Numbered from the stretch's first letter, positions 18,036 through 27,036 are shown. The stretch is DNA of 64,000 bases from Myxococcales bacterium (GCA_016712525.1 JADJQX010000001.1:2108001-2172000); one strand, 5' to 3'. Numbers and translations are program-made. The notes: a model not told the origin generated them from the sequence alone.

Positions 18036-18947
18036 TCAGAGATCGAGCCTCGCTCGAAGCGCGTCGAGGTCTCCTGCGGAAGAACCGTGACCGAGCGCCG
18101 CGAGGGCGGCGAGGAGCGTCTTGGCCTCGGCGCGGTTCTCCTTGGCCGAGAGCGCCCGTCGCGTCGCAGGAAGACGAAAGGCCGCGGCCACCGTGCGCGC
18201 GAGCAGAGCTACCGGCGTACGCGCTACGAGATCGAGCGTCGATGGCTCGATCGCGAAGCCCTCGCGCGCGATCGCGAGCCCCGCGTGCATCGCGCGAGCG
18301 ACGAGCCGCGCGTCGTCTCCCGTGAGCCCGCGCGGACCTGCGAGGGCCCCGGCCGCCATCAGCGGGGCCATGAACGCCGCATGGGTCGTGAGCCACGCCT
18401 CGATGTCGTGCGCGCGCGCCGTCGGGATGCCGGCGGCCTCCAGGGTTGCCTCGAGCTCCGAGAGCCCCAGAGGATCGTCCGACCCGAGCGCACCCACCGT
18501 GGTGATCTGCGCGAAGCGGAGCGCCCTCGGGACGACGTGCGCGTCGAGGATCCCGTCGTCGTCGAGCGAGGCCACGATCGCCGGGAAAACCCAGGCTCCA
18601 CGCGCGGCTCCCGCCGCACGCCGGGCCGCGTCGAGGGGGCCCACCGCGTTCACGACGAAGGCGACGAGCGGGGCCCGCGACCGCGCCGCGATAGGCAACG
18701 CGGCCTCGAGGCTCTGCGCGCGCACGGCGACGATCAGCGCGTCGTCGGAGACGGATGGCTCGTCGACCTCGGTGGACACGGTGACCCGCGCCTCGAGGCC
18801 GTCACGCGTGACGATGGCCCCGGCCGCACGCCGGAGCGCTTCGAGCCTCGGGCCGCGCGCGACGAGCGTGACCTGTGCTCCGGCCCGGGCGAGCCGATGT
18901 GCGAAGGTCGTCCCGATCGCGCCCGCGCCGAGGATGCGGACACGCAC
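18036..18947 (-). CDS. panE: 2-dehydropantoate 2-reductase
   Basis: NADPH-dependent reductase converting ketopantoate to pantoate for coenzyme A synthesis; cytoplasmic. The 303 residues are standard. The N-terminal Rossmann motif is ILGAGAIGTTFAHRLARAG; the C-terminal ApbA helical domain includes EAWLTTHAAFMAPLMAAGALAG and ENRAEAKTLLAAL. Members of this family also reduce other 2-oxo acids, so the assignment to pantothenate synthesis is likely rather than certain; no panB or panC is nearby. The GTG start at 18947 lies four bases past the stop of the upstream CAP-domain lipoprotein gene on the same strand, so they probably share a transcript. Confidence 0.87.
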   Translation of the reverse strand: MRVRILGAGAIGTTFAHRLARAGAQVTLVARGPRLEALRRAAGAIVTRDGLEARVTVSTEVDEPSVSDDALIVAVRAQSLEAALPIAARSRAPLVAFVVNAVGPLDAARRAAGAARGAWVFPAIVASLDDDGILDAHVVPRALRFAQITTVGALGSDDPLGLSELEATLEAAGIPTARAHDIEAWLTTHAAFMAPLMAAGALAGPRGLTGDDARLVARAMHAGLAIAREGFAIEPSTLDLVARTPVALLARTVAAAFRLPATRRALSAKENRAEAKTLLAALAALGHGSSAGDLDALRARLDL

Positions 18948-18950
18948 GGC

Positions 18951-19637
18951 TCAGTACGGCTTGCGGCCGTTGAAGTTGCCGGGCGGGCTGTAGTTGCAGA
19001 CCCAAAACTCCCACGCGCCGCCGCCGAACGGGCTGTTCGTCGTGCAGCGCTGGGCCGCGCAGCCGACCTTCACGCTCTCGCGCCAGACGACCTGCGTGTA
19101 GTGTCCACATACCCCGGAGCACTGGTTCGTGGCGTAGGTGTAGTTCTTCGCCTCGCTCGCCCAGCTGTCGACCACGGCCTTCGGCGACTTCATCGTGCTG
19201 CCGCCGCCGCCGGCCGCGTAGATGTTCTCGCCGCGCTGCCCGCGCTGCGGGTTGTGGGCGAACACGCATTTGGCGGCGTAGGCCTTCGCGACGGCGGCGT
19301 CCTCGTCGGACCACTGCATGTTCGCGAGGGGCGGGCTCGCCGCGGGCTGCACCCCCGCGCGGACGGCGTTGTGCGCGGCGACGATGCCGTTCAACGCGGC
19401 GTCACTCGGCTCTGCGCCCGGAGGCGTAGGCGGGGCGGGCGGCGTCGTGCCGGTGCCGGTCGGGGTCGTCGTGGGGTTCGCGGTGGGGTTCGACGTCGGG
19501 GTGCCCGGCGCGTCCGTGCCCGTGGCCGTCGCGGTGGGCGAGGTCCCTCCTCCACCGAGCAGCGTGGGATCGTCGCTGCATGCGACCAGAACGACCGACA
19601 CGACCAGGATCGAAGCGGCGACGCGAGGCATACCCAT
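18951..19637 (-). CDS. CAP/SCP-domain lipoprotein
   Basis: Predicted surface or periplasmic lipoprotein of 228 residues: lipobox VVLVAC, a long Thr/Pro/Gly linker, then a CAP (SCP/PR-1) domain. Signatures are AHNAVRAG, SGVCGHYTQVVWRE with the conserved His of the CAP cavity, VGCAAQRC and WVCNYSPPGNF, including the paired Cys. The CAP fold binds lipids or acts in cell-wall related roles; no enzyme activity can be claimed. The ATG at 19637 or the one two codons later would both give a good signal peptide. It is immediately upstream of the reductase gene. Confidence 0.92.
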   Translation of the reverse strand: MGMPRVAASILVVSVVLVACSDDPTLLGGGGTSPTATATGTDAPGTPTSNPTANPTTTPTGTGTTPPAPPTPPGAEPSDAALNGIVAAHNAVRAGVQPAASPPLANMQWSDEDAAVAKAYAAKCVFAHNPQRGQRGENIYAAGGGGSTMKSPKAVVDSWASEAKNYTYATNQCSGVCGHYTQVVWRESVKVGCAAQRCTTNSPFGGGAWEFWVCNYSPPGNFNGRKPY

Positions 19638-19751
19638 GAGACTCAGGATAGAGGGCCGCGGTCCGCACGCCAGGACCGAATGGTGCCCCTCGGGTCACCG
19701 ATGCGTCTCATAGGGGCCAATGTAGGACAGGCGGAAAATTCCGTTGTCTCG

Positions 19752-20813
19752 CTACTTTGCGCACCCTCCCGCGACGACCGGCGCGAGCAGCCGGGCCGGA
19801 TCCTCGTGGGGGCGCGCCTTCTGGAACGTGGGCTTCGCGGCGACGAGCGTCTTCATGAAGCGCGGCCAGGAAGCACCGCAGGTGGCGAACAAGGCCTCGA
19901 GCTCCTTCTGCCCCGAGCCGTACGTCTCGTACTGCACGAGCGAGGCGTTGGTGAGCTCGCGCCGCGCGTGGGTCGCTTCGCGGAGCTTCGTGAGGACGTC
20001 GAGCTTCTTCGCGAGCTTCTCGGCGGGTGTGGCGCGCGACGCGTAGATCCCCTCGAGCTCTTTGTAGGCCGCGCTCATCTTTGCGCCGCGCTCGTCGATG
20101 AAGGCCTCGAGCTCGTCGTACGCGCGGAGCTCCGAAGAGCTCGGGCCGCGCGCCTCCGTGAGGAAGACGCGCGCCAAGTGCTCCCCGACGAACGACGCGA
20201 CGCTCTCGTTGAGCGTGCTCTGCCCCGGGACGAAGTACGTCGCGTGGAGAGACTCGTGCAAGATCGTGTCGGCGAGCTCCCCGAGCGCGGCGTCTCCCTC
20301 GACGAACATGGTCGAGATGACCGGGTCGTCGAAGAAGCCGAGCGTCGAGTAGGCCGGCGCGGGCCGCATGTCGACGTCCCACCCTTCGTGGGCGAGCTCG
20401 GTCGCGTAGGCGCGGGCCTCGTCCTTCTTGAACCAACCGAGGTAGGTGATGCTCCCCGTGATCGGGAACGACCAGGTCTTCGACAGGAAGGACAGCGGCT
20501 CGCACGCCGACACGACCCACACCACCGCGTCGCGTTCGAGGTGCACGTAGGTGCGGTAGCTCTCGGTCGCCCGCAGCCCGTGTCGCTCGCCGAACGCCTT
20601 GATGGGCCCGACGGCGGCGAGCAGCTCGCGCGTGCGTCGCGAGAAGCGTTTTTCGCGGACGATGCGGTCGATGTCGACCTGGCGGTCCATGAGATCGGCC
20701 TGCCCCGCCGAGGCCTGCGTGAGGTAGCGGAGCTCGGTGCAGCCCGCGCCGAGCACGAGGGCCGAGACCGCGACGAGGGCACGAGCGATGGCCGAAGCGT
20801 GGGCACGAGGCAC
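19752..20813 (-). CDS. COG4324-type aminopeptidase-like lipoprotein
   Basis: Predicted zinc peptidase of the COG4324 family, 353 residues, anchored by a lipobox GAGC. The family signature TILHESLHATYFVPGQSTLNESVASFVGEH contains HExxH (HESLH) and the downstream Glu of a zinc site. Also typical are SITYLGWFKK and GWDVDMRPAPAYSTLGFFDDP. It probably trims peptides in the periplasm, but no substrate is known. The GTG at 20813 is proposed because the signal peptide (SAIARALVAVSALVLGAGC) follows it. Further upstream the frame runs into the divergent gene and cannot be coding for both. Confidence 0.88.
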   Translation of the reverse strand: MPRAHASAIARALVAVSALVLGAGCTELRYLTQASAGQADLMDRQVDIDRIVREKRFSRRTRELLAAVGPIKAFGERHGLRATESYRTYVHLERDAVVWVVSACEPLSFLSKTWSFPITGSITYLGWFKKDEARAYATELAHEGWDVDMRPAPAYSTLGFFDDPVISTMFVEGDAALGELADTILHESLHATYFVPGQSTLNESVASFVGEHLARVFLTEARGPSSSELRAYDELEAFIDERGAKMSAAYKELEGIYASRATPAEKLAKKLDVLTKLREATHARRELTNASLVQYETYGSGQKELEALFATCGASWPRFMKTLVAAKPTFQKARPHEDPARLLAPVVAGGCAK

Positions 20814-20838
20814 CCGACCAAGATACCGCGCCTCGCCC

Positions 20839-21735
20839 GTGGCATCGTACCGGCATGATCCCCTCGCGCCCCTTTTCACGCCCCTTGGCCGGGCCTTGAC
20901 GGCGTTCGCGCCCAAGAAGGTCTTCGGGGTCGACTTCAGCGGGGCTCGGCTCGCAGGGAAAACGGCCTTCCTCGCCACGCTCGAGCTCGGCGAACGTCCG
21001 CGGTTCACGTCTCTCGCGTCCCTCGGGGAGCGCGCCGGGAGCGACGAGCGCGACGTCGTGATGCCCTGGCTCGTCGCCGCCATTCGAGCCGAGCGCGATC
21101 TCCTCGTCGGCATCGACGCCCCGTTCTCTCTCCCTTCGGCCCTCGAGAAGGGGGCCACGTACGCCGAGGAGCTCGCCTACGTCGCGACGTTCCCCGATGC
21201 GCAGACCCTCGGCCGCACCCTCGCCGAAGAGGCCCGTGCCCGGTTCGGAAGGCCCCACGTCAGGCGTCGCACCGACGCCCTCGCGCGCACCCCGTTCGAC
21301 TCGTACCACTACCGCATCGTGCACCAGACGTTCGTCGTCATGCGCGACGTGTGCCGACCTCTCTTGCATGATGCACGTACCACGCTCCTGCCCTTCGCCT
21401 ACGAGGGGCTCGCGAAGGCGGATCGGGTCGTGCTCGAGACGTGCCCGAGCTCGACGCTGAAGCGGCTGGGCCTCCCGTTTCGCGGCTACAAAGACCCCGG
21501 CAAGGCGAGCCCGTCCCCCGAGAAGGTCGCTGTTCGTCGGGGCATCCTCGCGGCCATCGAGGCCCGCGCGCGTGTGCCCCGTGGGCTCGCCGAGCGCGCC
21601 ATGCAGGACCCTGGAGGCGACGCGCTCGACGCGATGCTCGCGGCCCTCGGGGCGCTCGAGGGCTTCACCCGTGAGGACCATCGCGCCCTCGCCGAGGACG
21701 CGTCCCTCGTGCGCGAAGGCTGGGTCTACGCGTAA
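20839..21735 (+). CDS. DUF429 family protein (RNase H-like fold)
   Basis: Cytoplasmic protein of the DUF429 family, predicted RNase H-like nuclease of unknown role. The core is clear: VFGVDFSGARLAGKTAFLA at the front, LLVGIDAPFSLP, DSYHYRIVHQTF, VLETCPSSTLKRLGLP with GYKDPGK, and DALDAMLAALGALEG near the end. The start is uncertain: GTG 20839 and TTG 20896 are in frame, while an ATG at 20855 is one frame off and stops after 14 codons. One extra C in the run 20881-20884 would join that ATG to the frame, so a small sequence error is possible. The coordinates use GTG 20839. It is divergent from the aminopeptidase-like gene. Confidence 0.83.
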   Translation: MASYRHDPLAPLFTPLGRALTAFAPKKVFGVDFSGARLAGKTAFLATLELGERPRFTSLASLGERAGSDERDVVMPWLVAAIRAERDLLVGIDAPFSLPSALEKGATYAEELAYVATFPDAQTLGRTLAEEARARFGRPHVRRRTDALARTPFDSYHYRIVHQTFVVMRDVCRPLLHDARTTLLPFAYEGLAKADRVVLETCPSSTLKRLGLPFRGYKDPGKASPSPEKVAVRRGILAAIEARARVPRGLAERAMQDPGGDALDAMLAALGALEGFTREDHRALAEDASLVREGWVYA

Positions 21736-21746
21736 CCTGGCTCGGC

Positions 21747-22157
21747 ATGTACCGATCGTCACCCGCCCTCGCCCCTCTCGTCATCGCCGCCCTCGGCCAC
21801 CGCGTCGTCGCGCTCGAGCGCCAGTCGGGCAGGCGCGTGTGGGAGTGGCAAGATCCGGACGGCACGGACTTTTCGCGCATCGAGGTCGACGCCACCGACG
21901 TGCTGGTCGGTGGGGGAGCGAAGGTCGTGCGGCTCGTGCACGCGACCGGGGCCGTGGTGTGGCGCGCGCACGTGCCGGTGCCCGTGTCGACCTGGCTCGT
22001 CGACGGGCCGCACGTGTTCCTTGGCTCCGGTGGAGAGGTCGCGTGCCTCGATCGAGAGACGGGGCGCGTGCTCTGGCACGACCCGTTCCCGGGCTACGGG
22101 CTCTCCCAAGTGGCGCTCGGCGTGGTCGGCGCGGCGAGCGACGTCGACAGGTTCTGA
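21747..22157 (+). CDS. PQQ-like beta-propeller fragment protein
   Basis: Small protein of 136 residues with no signal peptide. Two repeats carry the PQQ-propeller signature (RVVALERQSGRRVWEWQ, EVACLDRETGRVLWHD) with a VVRLVHATGAVVWRAH strand between them, about three blades. That is too few for a closed propeller, so it may pair or may be a truncated relative. It starts 12 bp after the DUF429 gene and is probably co-transcribed. No function can be inferred. Confidence 0.7.
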   Translation: MYRSSPALAPLVIAALGHRVVALERQSGRRVWEWQDPDGTDFSRIEVDATDVLVGGGAKVVRLVHATGAVVWRAHVPVPVSTWLVDGPHVFLGSGGEVACLDRETGRVLWHDPFPGYGLSQVALGVVGAASDVDRF

Positions 22158-22181
22158 GCGCGAGCGGCGTTCTGCGGGAGG

Positions 22182-22532
22182 TCAGTCTTTTCGGCAGACG
22201 AGGGCCTTGCCGCCGTCGCGGGTCGACTCGTCCTTGCACTCGTAGTTCGCGCGGCACTCGTCGTTGCGGGTGCACTCGGGGAGGCAGACGCCGCTGTCCT
22301 TGTCGACGCAGCGCGAGCCCGTGGGGCAGTCGACGTCGCGGTTGCAGTTCACGACGCACATGCCTTGCGGGTACGAGCCGCTCGTGATGCACCGCGAGGT
22401 CGAGGCGCAGTCGGCGTTGGCCGCGCACGGGCCACCGACGGCCGTGCCCTCGGCGCCGACCCCACCTCCGCACGCGAGCACGACCGCGGAGACGAAGGCA
22501 GCGGCGAGAGCAGAGCGGAGAGGAGCATCCAT
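22182..22532 (-). CDS. cysteine-rich lipoprotein
   Basis: Short exported protein of 116 residues. A signal ending VVLAC is followed by a Cys-rich domain with spaced CxxxxxC units (CAANADCASTSRC, CVVNCNRDVDCPTGSRC, CLPECTRNDECRANYEC). This dickkopf/EB-like pattern is frequent in myxobacterial surface proteins, and the cysteines probably form disulfides. The ATG at 22532 begins the signal peptide. Convergent with the PQQ-like gene. Confidence 0.75.
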   Translation of the reverse strand: MDAPLRSALAAAFVSAVVLACGGGVGAEGTAVGGPCAANADCASTSRCITSGSYPQGMCVVNCNRDVDCPTGSRCVDKDSGVCLPECTRNDECRANYECKDESTRDGGKALVCRKD

Positions 22533-22698
22533 GAGACAACGATACGAGACGCCGCCCGGTCTGTCGCGTGCGCATTCGTGAGCGATCTCGATGCGATGCG
22601 AGATGTAGGAGAACGTCTCTCGGTGTGGGCCGAGCCATTCGACGTAGCGACGACGGCCGCGCCTTTTCGGAGCTTGGGTTCGCGGTAAAGTAGGTCGG

Positions 22699-24258
22699 AT
22701 GAAGCTCTCTCCGTTCGCGGTGCTCGTGTGCCTCGGGGTCGTGTCCGTCGCGGCGTGCCGCGAAGAAGAGCCGTTCGACACCGATCCCATCCAGCCCGAC
22801 GGCGGCACCTCGAGCGATGGCAGCACCACCAAGACCGACTCGGGCACCCAACCCACGGACGGCGGCACGCGCCCCGACGCCTCGGACGGCGGAAGCACGC
22901 CCGCGGGTCGCCAGCTCACCGCGGGGGAGATCGAGATCCTCTCGACCCTCGCCGACGGCACCATCGTGTTCCGTCGCTACGCCGCCAAGGTGAGCCTCGA
23001 GGCCATCGCGCCCACGGGCGGCGCGCCGACGGTCATCGCCCCCGACCTCGTCCTCGAAGGCGAGGACACCGACGACGTGGTGGTCGTCATCGGCGGCGCG
23101 GTCGGCCTGTGGACGGGCGTCAACGCCGACACGGGCATCGGCAAGCTGTCCATTTGGACGAAGGCGAACGGCTTGAAAGAAGCCGCGGCGCAGTCGCCCA
23201 TCTACGAGGTCGACGCGTCGAACGACGGCGCGCGCGTGGCGTTCGTCCGTCAGATGGGCGCCGACCTCCAGCTCGTGACCGCCCCGTCGACGCTCGCCGG
23301 ACAGCCCACCGTCGTGCAAGACGCGCTCGGCGACGGCAGCCAGGCGAACCCGTGCCCCGCGTTCTACACGTTCGTCGCTCAGAACCTCTTCACCTCCACG
23401 TGCACCGGCGCCGGCATCACGGCCACCGCGCGGCGCACGGATCCGGCGGGCGCGCAGGTGCAGATCGACACCGGCCTCGCGCCGTACTTCCTCTCGGTCT
23501 CGGCCAACGGGGACAAGGTCTTCTCGGCGAAGCGCATCACCGCCGGTGGCACGGGTGGCGCGGCCGCGGTCTACAACGTCGGCGCGACGGTCACCGAGGT
23601 CGCCATCGAGGCGGCGGGCGTGGCCGAGGGCTCGATCTCGCGCGATGGCTCGACGGTCGTCTACCGCACGCGGCTCGGCGCGCTGAAGAAGGCGGCCACG
23701 GCGGCCCCGGTGAACGCGACCGAGCTCGCCGCGAACGGGAGCCTCATGGGCATCCTCGCCACCTCGCCCGACTCGAAGGCGGTGCTCTCGCACAAGCTCG
23801 CGCCGGGAGGGGATTTCGGCGGGCTCTACGATTTGCAGCTCTCGGGCACGGCCACGCCCGCGGCCCCCACGACGCTCGTCGCCACCGCGACCGCGATCGA
23901 GTTCGGGTTCTCGCTCGGTAGCAAGTACGCCTTCTGGGTCCCGAATCCGGCGATGCCGCAAGTGAAGGCGCGCGCCGCGGCCGGAGGGGGCGCCGACATC
24001 GATCTCGGCCCGGCCCAGGTGTTCCTCGGCAAGATCGACGGCTCCGATAAAATCGTGCTGGGCGAGAACGAACGCGAGATCACCGTCGATGGGCGCAAGG
24101 TCTCCGTGGTCGACTTCAAGCTCCGCGATCCGGCCGCTCCCGCGAGCTCCGTCGTGCTCGCTCAGGGCGCCGAGGTCGGTGGCCTCGTCATGCCCGGCGG
24201 CAAACAGCTCCTCTACACCGAGGCCGCGAAGGGCCTCTTCATCCGCGACATTCCCTGA
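22699..24258 (+). CDS. lipoprotein with TolB/WD40-like propeller, hypothetical
   Basis: Exported lipoprotein of 519 residues: lipobox VSVAAC, an Asp/Gly/Ser/Thr linker, then about 430 residues of repeating beta-propeller-like segments (ADGTIVFRRYAAKV, SNDGARVAFVRQMGADLQLV, SANGDKVFSAKRI, SRDGSTVVYRTRLGALKKA, SPDSKAVLSHKLAPGGDFGGLYDLQ, MPGGKQLLYTEAAKGLFI). Spacing resembles TolB/WD40-like propellers that read out time or state terms; the family is not certain. No catalytic residues seen. ATG at 22699. Confidence 0.72.
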   Translation: MKLSPFAVLVCLGVVSVAACREEEPFDTDPIQPDGGTSSDGSTTKTDSGTQPTDGGTRPDASDGGSTPAGRQLTAGEIEILSTLADGTIVFRRYAAKVSLEAIAPTGGAPTVIAPDLVLEGEDTDDVVVVIGGAVGLWTGVNADTGIGKLSIWTKANGLKEAAAQSPIYEVDASNDGARVAFVRQMGADLQLVTAPSTLAGQPTVVQDALGDGSQANPCPAFYTFVAQNLFTSTCTGAGITATARRTDPAGAQVQIDTGLAPYFLSVSANGDKVFSAKRITAGGTGGAAAVYNVGATVTEVAIEAAGVAEGSISRDGSTVVYRTRLGALKKAATAAPVNATELAANGSLMGILATSPDSKAVLSHKLAPGGDFGGLYDLQLSGTATPAAPTTLVATATAIEFGFSLGSKYAFWVPNPAMPQVKARAAAGGGADIDLGPAQVFLGKIDGSDKIVLGENEREITVDGRKVSVVDFKLRDPAAPASSVVLAQGAEVGGLVMPGGKQLLYTEAAKGLFIRDIP

Positions 24259-24367
24259 TCGTGACGGCGCGACGAGCGCCTGGCCTCGCGCGTCCCTCGG
24301 GCACATCGTCCGAGGTGACGCGCGTCGTGCTTCGATCGACGTGAGCCGCTCTCACGCGTCGGAGGTG

Positions 24368-24478
24368 TCAGCGCACTTCGTGCATCGCGACGGCGTCGTC
24401 CTCGGCGCTCCACGCGTACATGAGCGACGTGAAGCTCGAGAGGATCGAGAAGAACAGGAGGGCGCGCCGGAACGTCAT
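24368..24478 (-). CDS. small membrane or secreted peptide ORF, 36 residues
   Basis: A 36-codon frame on the minus strand with a strong GGAGAGG ribosome site two bases before its ATG at 24478. The first half is hydrophobic with a basic start (MTFRRALLFFSILSSFTSL) and the second half acidic (SAEDDAVAMHEVR). It could be a single-pass membrane micro-protein. It sits in the 350-bp gap between a lipoprotein gene and the PPC-like gene. Family unknown; the ribosome site makes it more believable than a chance frame. Confidence 0.45.
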   Translation of the reverse strand: MTFRRALLFFSILSSFTSLMYAWSAEDDAVAMHEVR

Positions 24479-24608
24479 GCCCTCTCCAAAAGCAACGGTT
24501 GGGCCATTCGTAAGTGCCCGAAACAACGATGAATGTCGGCGGTGGAGGGGCGCAGGCCCGACCGGAGAGACCAGCCGCCGCGCCCCATGATCCCGCCGAT
24601 CCCACGCC

Positions 24609-25568
24609 TCACTTCGTGACGACCGTCACCGTGTACGGCGTGCGCCACGAGGTGGGCACGGCGACGTTCGGCCCCGCGCTCGCCTCCTCGCTGTTCGCGA
24701 GGCCTGCCTTGATCCAATACCGGCCGGGGCCGAGGCTCGTCGTGCAGGTCGTGAACGCCTCCTTCGTCTCCGTTCCGGGCATCTCGACGCCGAAGTTGGG
24801 ATCGTCGCACCGGACGACCTCGTCCTTCGCGTCGCGGAGCTGGAAGTACGCGGTGCTCTCACCCGGGATCGCGATCGACAGAGACACCTTCTTCGCCTCG
24901 GTCAGCTCGAACGTGTACCAGTCGTCGCCGCTCGGACCGACGAGCCGGCTGTCGTTCGGCCCGATCCCCGCGTGGAGGTAGGCCGTGATCGCGCGATCGG
25001 TGGGGATGCGCTTGGCCGCCGCGCGTGAGTCGTTGCCCTCGTAACAATCGACGAGCGCCTCGTACTTCGCCTCGACGCCGTAGCCGTTCGGTTTGTCGGC
25101 CCTGAAATCGAGCGGCGTGAGACGGAGCTCGTAGGCCTTCCCTCCCGCGAGGCGCGCCGTGTACGACGCCGTGCCGTCCGCGGCTACGTCGGCCTCGGTG
25201 CGTTGCTCCGACGCCTTGTCACCCTCGAGCAACCAGACGCCCACCTCGAACGGTTGGGACGTGGCCTTCATCGTGATCGTGAGCAGCCCGCCGCCCGCGT
25301 CGGTCGGAGGCAACGCAATCTTCACCACGTCCTCGGCGGACGCAAACTGGCCGGATTTGCTCGTGTCCAGCTTGGCGGGGGTGTACTCGGTGCACTCGCC
25401 GCGGTCGGTGGTCGCGCCGGAGTCCGCGGCGGTCACGTCGGGCGAGGCCGAAGCGTCGGACGCGCCGCCGGTCGTCGTGACGGTGCAGCCGCCGTAGGCG
25501 AACGGGGCGAGGGCCATGAGCGAAGAGGCGAAGACGAGCGTCGTGAGGGAAGCGCGGCGTAAGGTCAC
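24609..25568 (-). CDS. exported protein with PPC-like domain, hypothetical
   Basis: Secreted or lipid-anchored protein of 319 residues with a signal ending at or before YGGC and an Ala/Ser/Asp linker. Two similar beta-rich halves follow. The second, NDSRAAAKRIPTD to GDDWYTFELTEAKKVSLSI and AYFQLRDAKDEVVRC, resembles pre-peptidase C-terminal (PPC) domains. Four Cys in the C-terminal half may pair. No protease domain is present. The GTG start at 25568 is supported by GAAGGAG seven bases upstream. A perfect-looking palindrome lies between it and the LuxR regulator gene upstream. Confidence 0.72.
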   Translation of the reverse strand: MTLRRASLTTLVFASSLMALAPFAYGGCTVTTTGGASDASASPDVTAADSGATTDRGECTEYTPAKLDTSKSGQFASAEDVVKIALPPTDAGGGLLTITMKATSQPFEVGVWLLEGDKASEQRTEADVAADGTASYTARLAGGKAYELRLTPLDFRADKPNGYGVEAKYEALVDCYEGNDSRAAAKRIPTDRAITAYLHAGIGPNDSRLVGPSGDDWYTFELTEAKKVSLSIAIPGESTAYFQLRDAKDEVVRCDDPNFGVEMPGTETKEAFTTCTTSLGPGRYWIKAGLANSEEASAGPNVAVPTSWRTPYTVTVVTK

Positions 25569-25639
25569 TGTGGGGCTCCTTCGTGAAGGCGAGGCGTGGC
25601 TCGCGAGCCTCGAACCCTAAGGAGCCCGCGCGCATCGTC

Positions 25640-25661
25640 GCTACCCACCCGGGGGGGTAGC
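25640..25661. promoter_or_regulatory. 22-bp palindrome upstream of the PPC-like gene
   Basis: GCTACCC at 25640-25646 pairs with GGGTAGC at 25655-25661. The inner bases also pair except one A/G. It lies 72 bp upstream of the GTG at 25568 and just after the LuxR gene stop. With no free loop it looks more like a dimeric protein site than a terminator. Confidence 0.35.
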
Positions 25662-25691
25662 CCGCGGTGGCTCGAGGCCGCGGACGTGAGC

Positions 25692-26834
25692 TCAGCCTCG
25701 CCGCGGGAGATGGCGCCGGAGGTCGAAGGTGAGCGCGCGCGCCTGCGTGTCCAGCGTGGTCGCGAGCTCGGACGCGCTGTTCACGCCGAGGCGGACGTAG
25801 AGGCTCTTCTGGTACGATTTCAGCGTGGACGCGCTCACGCCGAGCTTCTCTCGGATGGTGTGCGCAGGCTCGTTTTGCCAGATGGCCAGGGCGAGCCGCT
25901 GCTGTTGCGTCGAGAGCCCCGCGAGGTGGAGCGCCGTGCGTACGCGGAGCCCGCGGCTCATCTCGAGCGAGAGCTGCACCCCGAAGTGGTCTCCGCCGTC
26001 GGTCTCCCCGTCGGCCGCGAGGCCATAGGCGCGCATGCGGAGCCTGCCTCCGGCGAGCGGCAGCGTGAGCGTCGGGACGATCCCCTTCCCACGTCGAGCG
26101 GCGTCGAGCATGGCGCCGAGCGCGCGGCAGGCTTCGGGGAGGTGAGAGGGTCTGTCCATGAGGCGACCTCGTTCGGGGCCGGCGGACGCGTCCTCGAGCC
26201 ACGCGCGCGCGCCCGGCGACGCCCACACGACGAGGCCCGACCGCTTCACCACGAGCAGGCCGCTGTCGACCTCGTCGTACTCCAAGAGCCCGCGCGACTC
26301 CTCTCGTGACGCGGCGCCGCGGTGGGCCGCGAACGCGTGCACGAGCCAAGGGTAGAGCTCGGCGGCGATGTCGACGTCGGCCTGTCGGAAGCGCGGGGCG
26401 CGCAGCTCTCGGAAAATCCCCAGGATACCCAGCGGGCCGCCGCGATCGCGGATGGCGACGTCGAGGACGTGGTGGATGCCGTTCCGCGCGAAGAGGTGCT
26501 GGTAGGTCGCGCCCGTGACGAAGGCCTCGCCCCCTTCGATGAGCGTCCCGTACGGCCTTCGCCCCGGGGCGAGCAGGTTGCCGAAGGCAGCGGGGTCGTC
26601 CGTCGCGGCCGAGAAGGCGTGCCCGCTCTCGGCGAAGAGCCGGTGGCTCACCTCGTCGAAATGCTCGCTGTAGTGGTGCCTCGGCGCGCAGCGCTCGTCG
26701 ACGCGGATCATGGAGAGGCTGAACGACGGCACGAGCCGCTTCATCGCCTCGGAGACCGCCGGCATCTGGGTCATGAGGTCGAGCCCCGACGTCAGCAGGC
26801 TCTCCAGGAACACGAGCTCACGTTTCCGCGCCAT
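25692..26834 (-). CDS. LuxR-family transcriptional regulator
   Basis: DNA-binding regulator of 380 residues. The C-terminal 60 residues are a LuxR/NarL helix-turn-helix (LSTQQQRLALAIWQNEPAHTIREKLGVSASTLKSYQKSLYVRLGV, SELAT). The N-terminal region has a GAF-like stretch (HHVLDVAIRDRGGPLGILGIFRE) and a PAS-like stretch (LLEYDEVDSGLLVVKRSGLVVWASP), so it probably senses a small molecule or state. No receiver domain is seen. The ATG at 26834 has GAGAGGAG just upstream. The PPC-like gene downstream on the same strand is the nearest candidate target. Confidence 0.88.
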   Translation of the reverse strand: MARKRELVFLESLLTSGLDLMTQMPAVSEAMKRLVPSFSLSMIRVDERCAPRHHYSEHFDEVSHRLFAESGHAFSAATDDPAAFGNLLAPGRRPYGTLIEGGEAFVTGATYQHLFARNGIHHVLDVAIRDRGGPLGILGIFRELRAPRFRQADVDIAAELYPWLVHAFAAHRGAASREESRGLLEYDEVDSGLLVVKRSGLVVWASPGARAWLEDASAGPERGRLMDRPSHLPEACRALGAMLDAARRGKGIVPTLTLPLAGGRLRMRAYGLAADGETDGGDHFGVQLSLEMSRGLRVRTALHLAGLSTQQQRLALAIWQNEPAHTIREKLGVSASTLKSYQKSLYVRLGVNSASELATTLDTQARALTFDLRRHLPRRG

Positions 26835-27036
26835 CGCTCCTCTCCGAGGCTCGCATCCCCAAAGGGTAGGCGCTGAGAGGGAGAGAGAGAAGCTCTAACG
26901 AGATGAAACTACGACAGTTTTCGGCGTGACTAGGCTCTGCCGTGGGCTCGGGGTCCGCACCTCGCGCCTCACGGGCACGTCCGTGGCGGCCGTGCTATCC
27001 ACCCCGCGGCTACGGCGCTTCGGGTGCCAGCTTGTA

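Noticed and set aside
18006..20858. 950-codon + strand frame over panE, CAP and aminopeptidase-like genes
   Set aside because: The minus-strand genes there have clear family motifs; this frame has none.
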